Assembly (NCBI GenBank): GCA_019637445.1
Contig: JAHBVS010000001.1
Coordinates: 434,001 to 498,000, forward strand
Source: Gemmatimonadaceae bacterium
GTDB taxonomy: Bacteria; Gemmatimonadota; Gemmatimonadetes; Gemmatimonadales; Gemmatimonadaceae
DNA length: 64,000 nt
Direction of reading: 5' to 3'
Below the pieces are notes generated by a model. That model was not told where the DNA came from. It was given only the letters and a program-made list of their open reading frames with translations, and made no database searches. A program made the position numbers and the translations under genes. Within the stretch, counting starts at the first letter, position 1; every line of letters starts with the position of its first letter. Below are positions 23,794-31,421 of this stretch, piece by piece.

Positions 23794-24900
23794 ATGTTCA
23801 CCGACATCGATCCCCGCAGCTCCACTCCGCTCTACCAGCAGTTGGTCGAGAGCGTGCGGCGCTCGGTCGCGCGGGGCGAATCGGTGCCCGGTGAACCGCT
23901 CCCCTCGGTGAAGGCCCTGGCGGCGCGGCTGCGCATCAATCCGTCGGCGGTCTCGCAGGCCTATCGCGAGATGCTGCGCGAGGGCATCGCCGAGGAGGAT
24001 GGCAGCGACAGCCAGCCGTCGGTGCGGATCGCCCGCGCCGCGCCATCGCCGTCGAGCGCGATCGGTGGCGAGCGCGTGACGCGCCTCGAGAGCGGCGAGA
24101 CCATCGAGAGCCGCTTCCGCATCCTGCGCCGGCTGGGTGCCGGCGCGATGGGCGCCGTGTACCTGGCGCGCGACCTCGAGCTGGACGAGGACGTCGCCCT
24201 CAAGGTGTTGCCGCCGGTGGCCGGCGCCGACGAGACGGCGGTGCGGCGCTTCATCAACGAGATCCGCGTGGCCCGCAAGATCTCGCATCCCAATGTCGTG
24301 CGCACGCACGATGTCGGCCGATGGCAGGGCGGGCTCTTCCTGACGATGGAGTTCGTCGCCGGCCGCACCGTACGACAGGAGATCGATGCCCGCGGTGCGC
24401 TGCCGGCCGCCGAGGTCGTGGAGATTGCGCGGCAGTTGGTCGAGGCGCTGATCATCGCGCACGCGAACGGCGTGGTGCATCGCGACATCAAGCCGCAGAA
24501 CCTCGTGCTCGATCAGGCGGGAACGCTCAAGGTGCTCGACTTCGGCATCGCCGTCACCGAGGGCAGCAGCGGACAGCTGACCGAAGCCGGCATGGTCGTC
24601 GGCACGCCGGCCTACATGGCGCCCGAACAACTGCTCGGCGATCCGGTGGGGGCGCCGGCGGACTACTACTCGACGGGCGTGGTCCTGTACGAGATGCTCG
24701 CGGGGCGCCTGCCCTACGAGGCCACCTCGCCCGTGGCCCTCGCGGCACAGATCGTCCAACGCGGGCCGGCGCCACTCAACGCGTCCGCCGTGCAGGCGCC
24801 CGAGCGCCTCACCGCGCTGGTGATGGCGATGCTCCGGCACGAGGCCGCCGCGCGTCCAACGGGACCCGCCGTGCGCGAGGCCCTGCTCGAACTGGGCTAG
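23794..24900 (+). CDS. Fusion of a GntR/YtrA-type winged helix with a Ser/Thr protein kinase
   Basis: This 368-residue protein combines two families. Residues 1 to about 75 are a GntR-type winged helix closely resembling the neighbouring YtrA-like regulator (DPRSSTPLYQQLVESV, LPSVKALAARLRINPSAVSQAYREM). After an Ala/Ser-rich linker, residues 105-368 form a Hanks-type kinase: Gly-rich loop GAGAMGAVYLARD from Gly115, Lys137 in VALKVL, His229-Arg230-Asp231 in HRDIKPQN, Asp249-Phe-Gly, and APEQ. All catalytic residues are present, so it should be active. There is no membrane helix and no extracellular sensor, unlike most bacterial kinases. It probably phosphorylates a regulator or itself to control DNA binding. 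Directly downstream lies the paralogous GntR gene. Confidence 0.88.
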   Translation: MFTDIDPRSSTPLYQQLVESVRRSVARGESVPGEPLPSVKALAARLRINPSAVSQAYREMLREGIAEEDGSDSQPSVRIARAAPSPSSAIGGERVTRLESGETIESRFRILRRLGAGAMGAVYLARDLELDEDVALKVLPPVAGADETAVRRFINEIRVARKISHPNVVRTHDVGRWQGGLFLTMEFVAGRTVRQEIDARGALPAAEVVEIARQLVEALIIAHANGVVHRDIKPQNLVLDQAGTLKVLDFGIAVTEGSSGQLTEAGMVVGTPAYMAPEQLLGDPVGAPADYYSTGVVLYEMLAGRLPYEATSPVALAAQIVQRGPAPLNASAVQAPERLTALVMAMLRHEAAARPTGPAVREALLELG

Positions 24901-24921
24901 CCGCCGGAATCTGCCGGGGGC

Positions 24922-24962
24922 TTGACAGCAGCAGGAGGGTGCTACACTGTATTGGTACAGTG
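24922..24962 (+). promoter_or_regulatory. Promoter and palindromic operator of the ytrA-like ABC operon
   Basis: TTGACA at 24922 and TACACT at 24943 form the likely promoter, with a short 15-base spacer. A perfect dyad, CACTGTA-TTGG-TACAGTG (24945-24962), overlaps the -10 and resembles operators of YtrA-type GntR repressors. The ATG at 24988 follows 25 bases later. Confidence 0.7.
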
Positions 24963-24987
24963 ATACACTCTCCCAGCCTACGGCCGT

Positions 24988-25365
24988 ATGTTCAGCCACG
25001 TTGACCCGCGCAGTCCGACGCCGATCTACGCGCAGATTGCCGACCGCATCCGCGTGGCGGTGGCGGCGGGCGAGCTCGCGCCGGGACAGGACCTGCCCTC
25101 GGTGCGCAGTCTCGCCTCTCGGCTGCGCGTGAACCCCGCCACGGTCGTGCAGGCCTACCGCGAACTGCAGCGCGAGGGGCTGGTCGAGCTGCGGCAGGGC
25201 TCGGGCACCTTCGTGTCCGAGGTCGGCGGCGCGACTAGGGCCCGCGAGCGCGAGCGCGCCGCCCGACGCCTGGTGCGGGACATGTTGGGGGAGGCGGCGC
25301 GACTGGGGATCGGGGTGGACGAGGTCTCGGCCGCGCTGGCCATCGAACTTCCGGAGGCACGGTGA
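24988..25365 (+). CDS. GntR family repressor, YtrA subfamily
   Basis: This 125-residue regulator has only the winged-helix domain (YAQIADRIRVAVAAGELAPG, LPSVRSLASRLRVNPATVVQAY, LVELRQGSGTFVSE) and a short C-terminal dimerisation helix, as in the YtrA subfamily. Those regulators typically repress adjacent ABC transporter operons, and here an ABC ATPase starts at a GTG overlapping its stop. A perfect dyad overlaps its promoter, which indicates autoregulation. It shares clear N-terminal similarity with the fused domain of the kinase upstream, so both may bind the same site. Confidence 0.9.
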   Translation: MFSHVDPRSPTPIYAQIADRIRVAVAAGELAPGQDLPSVRSLASRLRVNPATVVQAYRELQREGLVELRQGSGTFVSEVGGATRARERERAARRLVRDMLGEAARLGIGVDEVSAALAIELPEAR

Positions 25366-26267
25366 GCGACGCGATTCGCGTACGGGACCTGGCGTACCGG
25401 GTGGGCAAGGGCTTTGCCATCCGTGATCTCTCGATGACGGTGCCCACCGGCGCCATTTACGGCTTCCTCGGCCCCAACGGCTCGGGCAAGACCACGACCA
25501 TCCGCCTGATGCTCGGCATGTTGCCGCCGCTGCACGGCGTCATCGAAGTGCTCGGTCACGCGATCCCGCGCTACGCGCACCGTGCGCTGGCGGGAGTGGG
25601 CTACGTGCCGGAGCGCCTACACCTCTACACGCGGTTCACGGTGGACGACGCCATCCGCTACCATCGCACGTTCTTTCCCGGCTTCTCCAATGAGGAGGCC
25701 GAGCGCCTGCGGCGTCGCTTCGGCCTGCGCGAGGACCAGCGCATCGGCGCACTGTCCAAGGGCGAGTCGGGCAAGCTGATGATGCTGCTCGCGCTGGCCC
25801 AGGGCGCGGAGTTGCTCGTGCTCGACGAGCCGACGGACGGTCTCGATCCCGTGATCCGCCGCGAGGTGCTGAGCGCGCTGGTCGAGTACGTCGAGGAGAA
25901 GCGCGCCACCGTGTTCATCTCCAGCCACCTGGTGCACGAACAGGAGCGCATCTGCGATTGGGTCGGCGTGATGGACGGTGGCCGGCTGGTCGCCGAACTG
26001 CCGATGCAGGAGTTCCGCAGCGGCATCAAGCGTCTGCGCGTCGCCCAAGCGCCGCCCGCGCGCGACGCCGCGCCGTTCACCGTGCTCTCGCGCGACGAGG
26101 TCTCCCTGCACTACGAGGACTGGGTGGTGCGCGGCTGGCAGCCGGAGATGCGCGAGTGGTTCCAGCGCGTTGGCGCCGAGGTGCGGGACGTGCAGGACCT
26201 CGACCTCGAGGATTCGTTCGTGGAACTGCTGCGCGGCGCGCGCAGCCCGGACCAGGAGCTGCGATGA
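25362..26267 (+). CDS. ABC transporter ATP-binding protein (YtrB-like)
   Basis: This 301-residue cytoplasmic ATPase has Walker A GPNGSGKTT, Walker B LLVLDEPTDGLDP and the switch His in ISSHLVHEQ. The signature motif is LSKGESGK, a departure from LSGGQ that is seen in YtrB/CcmA-like transporters. The C-terminal 80 residues are an extra domain (YEDWVVRGWQPEMREWF). It is coupled to the regulator upstream (GTGA) and to the permease downstream (ATGA). It should energise the single permease next door. The substrate is unknown; relatives in other phyla respond to cell-wall antibiotics. Confidence 0.92.
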   Translation: MSDAIRVRDLAYRVGKGFAIRDLSMTVPTGAIYGFLGPNGSGKTTTIRLMLGMLPPLHGVIEVLGHAIPRYAHRALAGVGYVPERLHLYTRFTVDDAIRYHRTFFPGFSNEEAERLRRRFGLREDQRIGALSKGESGKLMMLLALAQGAELLVLDEPTDGLDPVIRREVLSALVEYVEEKRATVFISSHLVHEQERICDWVGVMDGGRLVAELPMQEFRSGIKRLRVAQAPPARDAAPFTVLSRDEVSLHYEDWVVRGWQPEMREWFQRVGAEVRDVQDLDLEDSFVELLRGARSPDQELR

Positions 26268-26917
26268 AGTTCGCCATGATCCTGCGGACGCAGTGGACGT
26301 GGACGCGGACCGCGCTGCTGTCGGTGACGGCCTTGGCGTTCCTGCTGCCGATCATCCTGATCCGGCTGTACACCCTCGGCGGAATCTCGAGCACGCTCAA
26401 CGCGATCGTGGAGCAGACGACGCTGCAGACGCCACTGACGCTGTTGGCCATCATCGGTCCCTTCGTGCTCGCGGCGCTGCCCTGGGCCGCGGATGCCGAG
26501 GCCAAGCACGTGTACGCCCTGTCGCTGCCCATCCCCTGGCGCGAGTACGTGGCGTTGCGCTACGGGGCCGGCGCCGTCTTCCTCCTCCTGCCTGCGCTGG
26601 CGCTGTACGTCAGTACGCTGCTGCTGCTCTCGCGCGTCACGCTGCCCGACGTGTTGCACGCGTACCCTGGCGCGTTGGCGCTGCGCTTCCTCCTTGCCTC
26701 GCTGGTGGCCTACTCCGCCACCTTCGCGCTGCAGTACCTCGCCGGACGACGCGGCCCAGCCGTCCTGCTCGGCGTGCTGGTTGGCGCGGTGCTGCTGGGC
26801 GGAGTCGCGGTCGTGAGCGGCCACTCGAGTTGGATCGACGCGGTCCAACGAGGCCTGATTGAGTGGCCAGGCCCCTTCGCGGTGTTCGTCGAGCCGTGGG
26901 TGCTGATTGATGTCTAG
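26264..26917 (+). CDS. ABC transporter permease subunit
   Basis: This 217-residue membrane protein has about six hydrophobic segments: ALLSVTALAFLLPIILI, LTLLAIIGPFVLAALP, VFLLLPALALYVSTLLLL, then FLLASLVAYSATFALQYLAG and VLLGVLVGAVLLGGVAVVS. Between the second and third is EAKHVYALSLPIPWREYVALRYG, the coupling-loop pattern common to export-type permeases. It overlaps the ATPase gene (ATGA), and the next gene starts just before its stop. Single permeases of this size usually dimerise. Start ATG 26264 is set by the overlap. Confidence 0.85.
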   Translation: MKFAMILRTQWTWTRTALLSVTALAFLLPIILIRLYTLGGISSTLNAIVEQTTLQTPLTLLAIIGPFVLAALPWAADAEAKHVYALSLPIPWREYVALRYGAGAVFLLLPALALYVSTLLLLSRVTLPDVLHAYPGALALRFLLASLVAYSATFALQYLAGRRGPAVLLGVLVGAVLLGGVAVVSGHSSWIDAVQRGLIEWPGPFAVFVEPWVLIDV

Positions 26918-27923
26918 GCAGCGGATGCTGGCCGCCGCGGCCTTGCTGTGGCTGACTGCCTCGGTGGAGGGCGCCGCGCAGTCGATGTCGCTCGATTCGC
27001 TTCGGCACGCCACCGCCACGATGGGCGACTCGGTCGACGCGGCGCGGACACGGTGGATCACCAGCGTGCGCCGCGGCACCACCGTCTATGACGACTCGCT
27101 CGTCCACGAGGGCGTGACGCTGCTCTTCGGCCGGTCCTCCATCACGGACGAGTCGATGCTGCGGATTCGCGAGGGGATCACCCAGGGCGTTGCGGCGCTG
27201 GAGCGCCAGTTGCCGGGAGCCGCCGAGATCCTGCTGGCCGGCGATGCCTGGGGAATTCAGCCGTCGAAGATGAGCTTCGAGTTTGCCTCGCAGCGCGAGG
27301 ATGTACTGCGCCTGGCGCCGGGTCGCGACCGATTCGCGCGCGGCGGCCGTACCCTCCGCCTGCCGGTCGACACCAAGGTCGTGCGGGAGTGGGTCGTCGA
27401 TCGCGCCGGCCAGCGTCTGGCCGATCTCCATCCCGGCCTGCGCGCGCTCGTTGGCAACGCGGCCATTCTTGCGACGGACGATGCCGTGCACCGCACGGCG
27501 GCCCGCAGCCTTGCGCTCAGCCGCTCATCCGTCAGCCGCCGTTGCATCACCGGCGTGACCGCGGCCTGCTCCGCCTTGCTGAGTCCTGACGACGCCGGCT
27601 GGTGGGATCCCGAGGAACGCCCACGTATTCGGACGCTGGCGGTGCTGCCCGCCGTCGGGGTGAGCGCGCTCGCCTTCGCCATCGAGGAGGGTGGCAGCGA
27701 CTTCCTCCGCGCCGTGAAGGCCCGTGAGTCCGAATCGCTGGACGCCGTCCCGCTGATCGCCGCGGCCCTGCAGCGCCCGGTGGACGACGTGCTCACGTCG
27801 TGGCTCTCCCGACTGCAATCCGCGCGGATCGCCGCCACGTCGGTCCCTGCCGGACTCCTGTTGAGTTCACTGCTGTGGAGCGTCGCCTTCGCGGCCGTCG
27901 TGGCCATACGGAGGCCGCGATGA
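26910..27923 (+). CDS. Exported, C-terminally anchored protein of the ABC operon, unknown function
   Basis: This 337-residue protein begins at an ATG overlapping the permease stop. It has a signal peptide (AALLWLTASVEGAAQ), a soluble domain of about 270 residues and a C-terminal helix (LLSSLLWSVAFAAVVAIRR), so the bulk should face the periplasm. A TVYDDSLVHEGVTLLF segment and the region EEGGSDFLRAVKARESE are conserved-looking but no catalytic motif is obvious. Three cysteines lie in RRCITGVTAACSALL. I recognise no family. Its position between transporter and the next membrane protein suggests an accessory or sensor role in export. Confidence 0.75.
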   Translation: MSRQRMLAAAALLWLTASVEGAAQSMSLDSLRHATATMGDSVDAARTRWITSVRRGTTVYDDSLVHEGVTLLFGRSSITDESMLRIREGITQGVAALERQLPGAAEILLAGDAWGIQPSKMSFEFASQREDVLRLAPGRDRFARGGRTLRLPVDTKVVREWVVDRAGQRLADLHPGLRALVGNAAILATDDAVHRTAARSLALSRSSVSRRCITGVTAACSALLSPDDAGWWDPEERPRIRTLAVLPAVGVSALAFAIEEGGSDFLRAVKARESESLDAVPLIAAALQRPVDDVLTSWLSRLQSARIAATSVPAGLLLSSLLWSVAFAAVVAIRRPR

Positions 27924-29032
27924 CTCCCCGCGGGCACGTAGCTCGACGCTGGGCGCTGCGCCTCACGGTTCCCGTCGCGATGGTCCTGGCGTGGTGGATG
28001 CTGATGCCCCTGCGGGACGATGAGCGCAGCGGATTCGACACCTACTTCTTGATGACGTTCGGCGAGGATGCCTCCTCGGCGCGTGACTTGTGGGTCGCGC
28101 GCAGCGACTCCCTGCGGGCGCTCCAGGGAGCGCTGCGGCGCACCGAGGCAGCCCAACGGGTCGCGCAGCTGCTGGCCGTGCGCGACGGGCGCCGCGTGAG
28201 TGCCGATGCATGGTTGCCGCGCGAAACACGCACGGCCTTTGTCGCGGCCGTGACGCGGGTGCTCGATTCGATGCCCGAAGACGCCGCCGCCCGGGTGCGG
28301 GTGCACATCGGCAAGACGTCGGACTCGGATCAGGTGGGCTTGGGCCTCGTCTACTCGCTCCCCACGACTGCGGGTGCACCGTGCATCGTGCTCCTCGGCA
28401 TTGGCCCGCAGTTCAGTGAGCGCGTGCAGCCGAGCAGCATTTCGAACCTCCTAGGCCCCTGCGCGTTCTACGCGCGCTTCGGAGCGCCTGGAAGCGGCAT
28501 GCACGCGTGGCTGATGCGGACCTACGGCGCGGCGGCCGGGACGATCGACCCGCCCGTCGATCGACCGGGGACGCTGCGCCGGCGGGCTCGCCTTCGCGAC
28601 GTCCGCTCCGCTGCACTGGTCTCTTGCACCGCCGGGAGACTCGACGCCTGTGAGCGCTACTACTTCCTGGTCGATGCCCGTACCAGCCCGTCCCGATTCG
28701 CCCGGCTCGAGGGGGACGCGCTCGCCCACGTGGTCCTCAGTGATCTGGGCAGCTGGCGAAGGTATCCTGCCGCGAACCTCGCCCGCATCCGGCTTGCCAT
28801 CGGGGACGCGGCCTTCGAGCGTGTCTGGCGCAGCGAGCACGAACCGGTGGAAGCGCTGCGCGTCGCGGAGGGCCGTTCGGCCGGCGCGCTTGCCCACGAG
28901 ATCCTCATGACGATGTACGAGCCCCGTCGGCCAGGGCCGCTACCCGCCGGCCTACCGTTGCTCGCCAGCGCCGTGATGGTCGTGGGGGCCTCGCTGGCCG
29001 GCATGCGCCTGTCCGCGAGGCGGCAGAGCTAG
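27920..29032 (+). CDS. Membrane-anchored protein, last gene of the ABC operon, unknown function
   Basis: This 370-residue protein overlaps the previous gene (ATGA). It has an N-terminal helix (LRLTVPVAMVLAWWMLMPL) and a C-terminal helix (LLASAVMVVGASLAGMRL), with a large domain between them predicted on the outside. Four cysteines occur (APCIVLL, LGPCAFYARF, VSCTAGRLDACERY). The segment RLEGDALAHVVLSDLG and the C-terminal GALAHEILMTMYE hint at a degenerate peptidase-like helical layout shared with the preceding protein, but no HExxH is present. No named family is recognised. Confidence 0.75.
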   Translation: MTPRGHVARRWALRLTVPVAMVLAWWMLMPLRDDERSGFDTYFLMTFGEDASSARDLWVARSDSLRALQGALRRTEAAQRVAQLLAVRDGRRVSADAWLPRETRTAFVAAVTRVLDSMPEDAAARVRVHIGKTSDSDQVGLGLVYSLPTTAGAPCIVLLGIGPQFSERVQPSSISNLLGPCAFYARFGAPGSGMHAWLMRTYGAAAGTIDPPVDRPGTLRRRARLRDVRSAALVSCTAGRLDACERYYFLVDARTSPSRFARLEGDALAHVVLSDLGSWRRYPAANLARIRLAIGDAAFERVWRSEHEPVEALRVAEGRSAGALAHEILMTMYEPRRPGPLPAGLPLLASAVMVVGASLAGMRLSARRQS

Positions 29033-29062
29033 GCCCAAGCGCTGGGAGGCCGAACAGGACGC

Positions 29063-29103
29063 TTGACAGGATCGCCAAGTTGTTTAATACTGCAAAAGCA
29101 GTA
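29063..29103 (+). promoter_or_regulatory. Promoter and perfect dyad operator of the second blaI/M56 pair
   Basis: TTGACA at 29063 and TAATAC at 29085, separated by 16 bases, form a strong consensus-like promoter. The perfect dyad TACTGC-AAAA-GCAGTA (29088-29103) overlaps the -10. AGAGG at 29111, five bases before the ATG, is the ribosome binding site. Confidence 0.75.
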
Positions 29104-29120
29104 CTGACCAAGAGGTAATA

Positions 29121-29495
29121 ATGTCCCAGCCTTACCTGCCCCCCCGGGAGCTCGCCGTCATGAGCTCCCTCTGGCGCCGCGGATCCGCCACCGTCGCCGA
29201 GGTCCGCGAGGACCTCGACGATGAACTGGCCTACACCTCGGTGCTCTCCGCCCTCCAGACGCTCACCGAGAAGGGTTACGTGCGCCACGAGCGCGAAGGC
29301 CGCGCCTACCGCTACTTCCCGGCCCTCAAGGCCGAGGCGGTGGGCCGCACGTCGCTGCGGCGCATCCGCGACGCCGTCTTCCAGGGTTCCGCCGAGAAGC
29401 TGGTGGCGCAGCTGCTCGAGGATCGCGACGTGAGCCCTGAGGAACTGCGGCGACTGCGCGCGCTCCTGGCGAAGCGACTCGAGGAAGGTGCCTGA
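29121..29495 (+). CDS. BlaI/MecI family transcriptional repressor (second copy)
   Basis: This 124-residue repressor has the winged helix (RELAVMSSLWRRGSATVAEV, LAYTSVLSALQTLTEKGYVRH) and C-terminal dimer arm (VAQLLEDRDVSPEELRRLRALL) of the BlaI family. Its stop and the start of the following M56 gene share one base (TGATG), and a perfect dyad overlaps its promoter, so it should repress its own operon. It differs clearly from the copy at 15287 and its dyad sequence differs too, so the two circuits are probably insulated. Confidence 0.92.
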   Translation: MSQPYLPPRELAVMSSLWRRGSATVAEVREDLDDELAYTSVLSALQTLTEKGYVRHEREGRAYRYFPALKAEAVGRTSLRRIRDAVFQGSAEKLVAQLLEDRDVSPEELRRLRALLAKRLEEGA

Positions 29496-30844
29496 TGCGC
29501 GATCTCGCTGTTGTGGGGCTGCTGGCCTCAGTCGTTCTCGTGGTCGCTGCCGCGGGGATCGAAGTCATCCTGCGAGGGACGCGCGCCCCGACGCGCCTGG
29601 CCTGGCTCTCGGCGCTTGTCCTGAGCGCAGCCGCCGTGATGCTCACCGCACTCGGTGTCGACACGCGCGTCGCGCTTCCGGTGGCGCTGCCTGCCATCGT
29701 GCTCGACGGTCGCGACGCGCTCATTGCGATGGGCAGCAGCGCGCTCGGCGCGGACTCGACTGCCGCACGCCGTATCGACCGGGTGATTGCCGCGGTCTGG
29801 ATCGCGAGCGGGATCGGCACGCTGCTGCTGTTCGCCGTGGCGTATCGCCGGCAGTTGCGGATTGCCGCGCGCGGCCCGCGCCGCGCGATCGACGGTGAAG
29901 CCGTTGCCGTCTCGCGTGACCTCGGGCCCGCCGTCCTCGGATTGCATCATCCGGTCATCGTGGTGCCCGACTGGTTGCTCGCACGCCCGGCGAGCGAGCA
30001 GGGTCTGGTCATCGCACACGAACGCGAGCACATCGCGGCGCGCGATCCACTCGTGCTGGCCATCGCCGCCGCCTGCGTGGCGCTGATGGCGTGGAATCCG
30101 TTGCTCTGGTGGGCCTTCGCCCGTCTGCGACTCGCCGTGGAGTTGGATTGCGACAGTCGCGTACTCGCCCGCGGCATCCGCGCGCGGGACTACGGACAGC
30201 TCTTGCTGGACTTGAGTGCCCTGCGCTCGGCCGTGCGTTCGCCGTTGCGCCTCGGCGCCCCGGCTCTGGCGCCCGCTCCCTCACAACTCGAACAGAGGAT
30301 TCGTGCCATGACCACCATCCCAGCCACACCCTCCCGCCGTCGGCTGCGCCTCGCGCTGGCGTCCGCCATTGCACTCGTCTCGGCGACGCTGGCCTGTTCC
30401 GGCACACTGAATCGAGTGGCCGGGCCGGAACCGAAGGCGCAGCCGAGCACGGCCGACATCCACGAGGTCCCACTGCACACGGAGCCCGCCGCGAAGCAGC
30501 CGCCGAAGGCGACCACGGCGACCGAGGACTACGCGGAACACGTTGTCTATTACGACTTCCAGGTGACGGCGCCGGTGCGACCCGCGGACGTGCGCTCGTT
30601 CCCGCAGTACCCAGCCGACCTGCGCGCCCAAGGCATCGAGGGCCGGGTGATGGCGCAGTTCATCGTGGACTCGTTGGGCCAGGTGGTGGTCCCGAGCTTC
30701 AAGGTTCTGGAGTCCACGAACGCGGGCTTCGAGCACGCGGTGCGCGCGGCGCTCGAGGGCATGCGCTTCGAGCCGGCGACGCTCAAGGGGAAGCACGTCG
30801 CGCAGCTGGTGCAGCAACCGTTCGTCTTCCAGCTCGCGCGCTAA
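29495..30844 (+). CDS. M56 membrane metallopeptidase fused to a TonB C-terminal domain
   Basis: This 449-residue protein has three N-terminal membrane helices, a zinc peptidase domain with His175-Glu176-x-x-His179 (HEREH) and an ELDCDSRVL segment holding the third ligand, and a fourth helix (LALASAIALVSATLACSG). The extracytoplasmic part is a Pro/Lys-containing linker and then a TonB/TonB_C domain: FPQYPADLRAQGIEGRVMAQ and AVRAALEGMRFEPATLKG. In BlaR1 the sensor sits at this position, so here the TonB-like fold may be the sensor or a link to outer-membrane receptors. It is coupled to the BlaI repressor upstream. A hairpin follows 70 bases later. Confidence 0.9.
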   Translation: MRDLAVVGLLASVVLVVAAAGIEVILRGTRAPTRLAWLSALVLSAAAVMLTALGVDTRVALPVALPAIVLDGRDALIAMGSSALGADSTAARRIDRVIAAVWIASGIGTLLLFAVAYRRQLRIAARGPRRAIDGEAVAVSRDLGPAVLGLHHPVIVVPDWLLARPASEQGLVIAHEREHIAARDPLVLAIAAACVALMAWNPLLWWAFARLRLAVELDCDSRVLARGIRARDYGQLLLDLSALRSAVRSPLRLGAPALAPAPSQLEQRIRAMTTIPATPSRRRLRLALASAIALVSATLACSGTLNRVAGPEPKAQPSTADIHEVPLHTEPAAKQPPKATTATEDYAEHVVYYDFQVTAPVRPADVRSFPQYPADLRAQGIEGRVMAQFIVDSLGQVVVPSFKVLESTNAGFEHAVRAALEGMRFEPATLKGKHVAQLVQQPFVFQLAR

Positions 30845-30914
30845 CGCGAGGTCGGCGGACGGCACCGGCACGGCCGCCCCGCACGATCGGCAGCAGCGGC
30901 GGCTCCCAACGGCA

Positions 30915-30949
30915 GACGCCCCGCCCGCGCGAAGCGCGGGCGGGGCGTC
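30915..30949. terminator. Perfect 16 bp hairpin after the M56-TonB gene
   Basis: Arms GACGCCCCGCCCGCGC and GCGCGGGCGGGGCGTC around GAA form a very stable stem between the M56-TonB gene and the convergent tRNA cluster. It could end transcription from both sides. No clear T-run is present on either strand. Confidence 0.7.
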
Positions 30950-30969
30950 GTGTCGTTGCCGATGTTGAG

Positions 30970-31041
30970 AGCCACAGGTGGGAATTGAACCCACGACCGC
31001 TCGATTACGAATCGAGTGCTCTACCCCTGAGCTACTGTGGC
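30970..31041 (-). tRNA. tRNA-Thr (CGT)
   Basis: Acceptor arms GCCACAG and CTGTGGC, T-loop GGTTCAATTCC and anticodon stem CTCGA/TCGAG enclosing TTCGTAA are visible on the minus strand, giving anticodon CGT. It is the last gene of the seven-tRNA cluster. CCA is not encoded. Confidence 0.95.
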
Positions 31042-31075
31042 GTGGGGAGAGGTCCCACCGGTCCAGCGAAGCACA

Positions 31076-31157
31076 TGCCCTGGCGCGGACTCGAACCGCG
31101 ACGCCTTGCGGCACCACCCCCTCAAGATGGCGTGTCTACCAATTTCACCACCAGGGC
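31076..31157 (-). tRNA. tRNA-Leu (GAG)
   Basis: Acceptor arms GCCCTGG and CCAGGGC enclose a class II tRNA with a long variable arm (GTGCCGCAAGGCG). The anticodon loop TTGAGGG gives anticodon GAG. CCA is not encoded. Confidence 0.95.
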
Positions 31158-31162
31158 GACTC

Positions 31163-31240
31163 AAGGGAGAACGGTGAATGGTGAACGGCGAATGGAGTCC
31201 GCAGTGGGCAACCGTTCACCTTCCACCTTTCACCTTTAAC
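31163..31240. repeat. Heptanucleotide-repeat inverted element between tRNA-Leu and tRNA-Asp
   Basis: On one side, 7-base units run GTGAATG, GTGAACG, GCGAATG (from 31174). On the other, units CGTTCAC, CTTCCAC, CTTTCAC, CTTTAAC run from 31213. The two arrays are mutually complementary (31173-31188 with 31212-31227, 13 of 16 matches), so the region can fold into a stem-loop. Confidence 0.65.
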
Positions 31241-31248
31241 CCTAAAGA

Positions 31249-31323
31249 CGGGAGCGACGGGGCTCGAACCCGCGACCTCTCGAGTGACAGTCGAGTGCTC
31301 TAACCAAACTGAGCTACGCCCCC
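31249..31323 (-). tRNA. tRNA-Asp (GTC)
   Basis: Acceptor arms GGGGGCG and CGCTCCC (one G-U pair) with discriminator G, T-loop GGTTCGAGCCC and anticodon loop CTGTCAC give anticodon GTC. CCA is not encoded. Confidence 0.95.
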
Positions 31324-31421
31324 ACACCACTAGATCGTACGACAGGCTGGGGACCGAGATCCGACCGCGCGCTGCGACGTCTTCCTACCATCCCTGCCCA
31401 ACCTATCAGGTCAGGGCCGAG

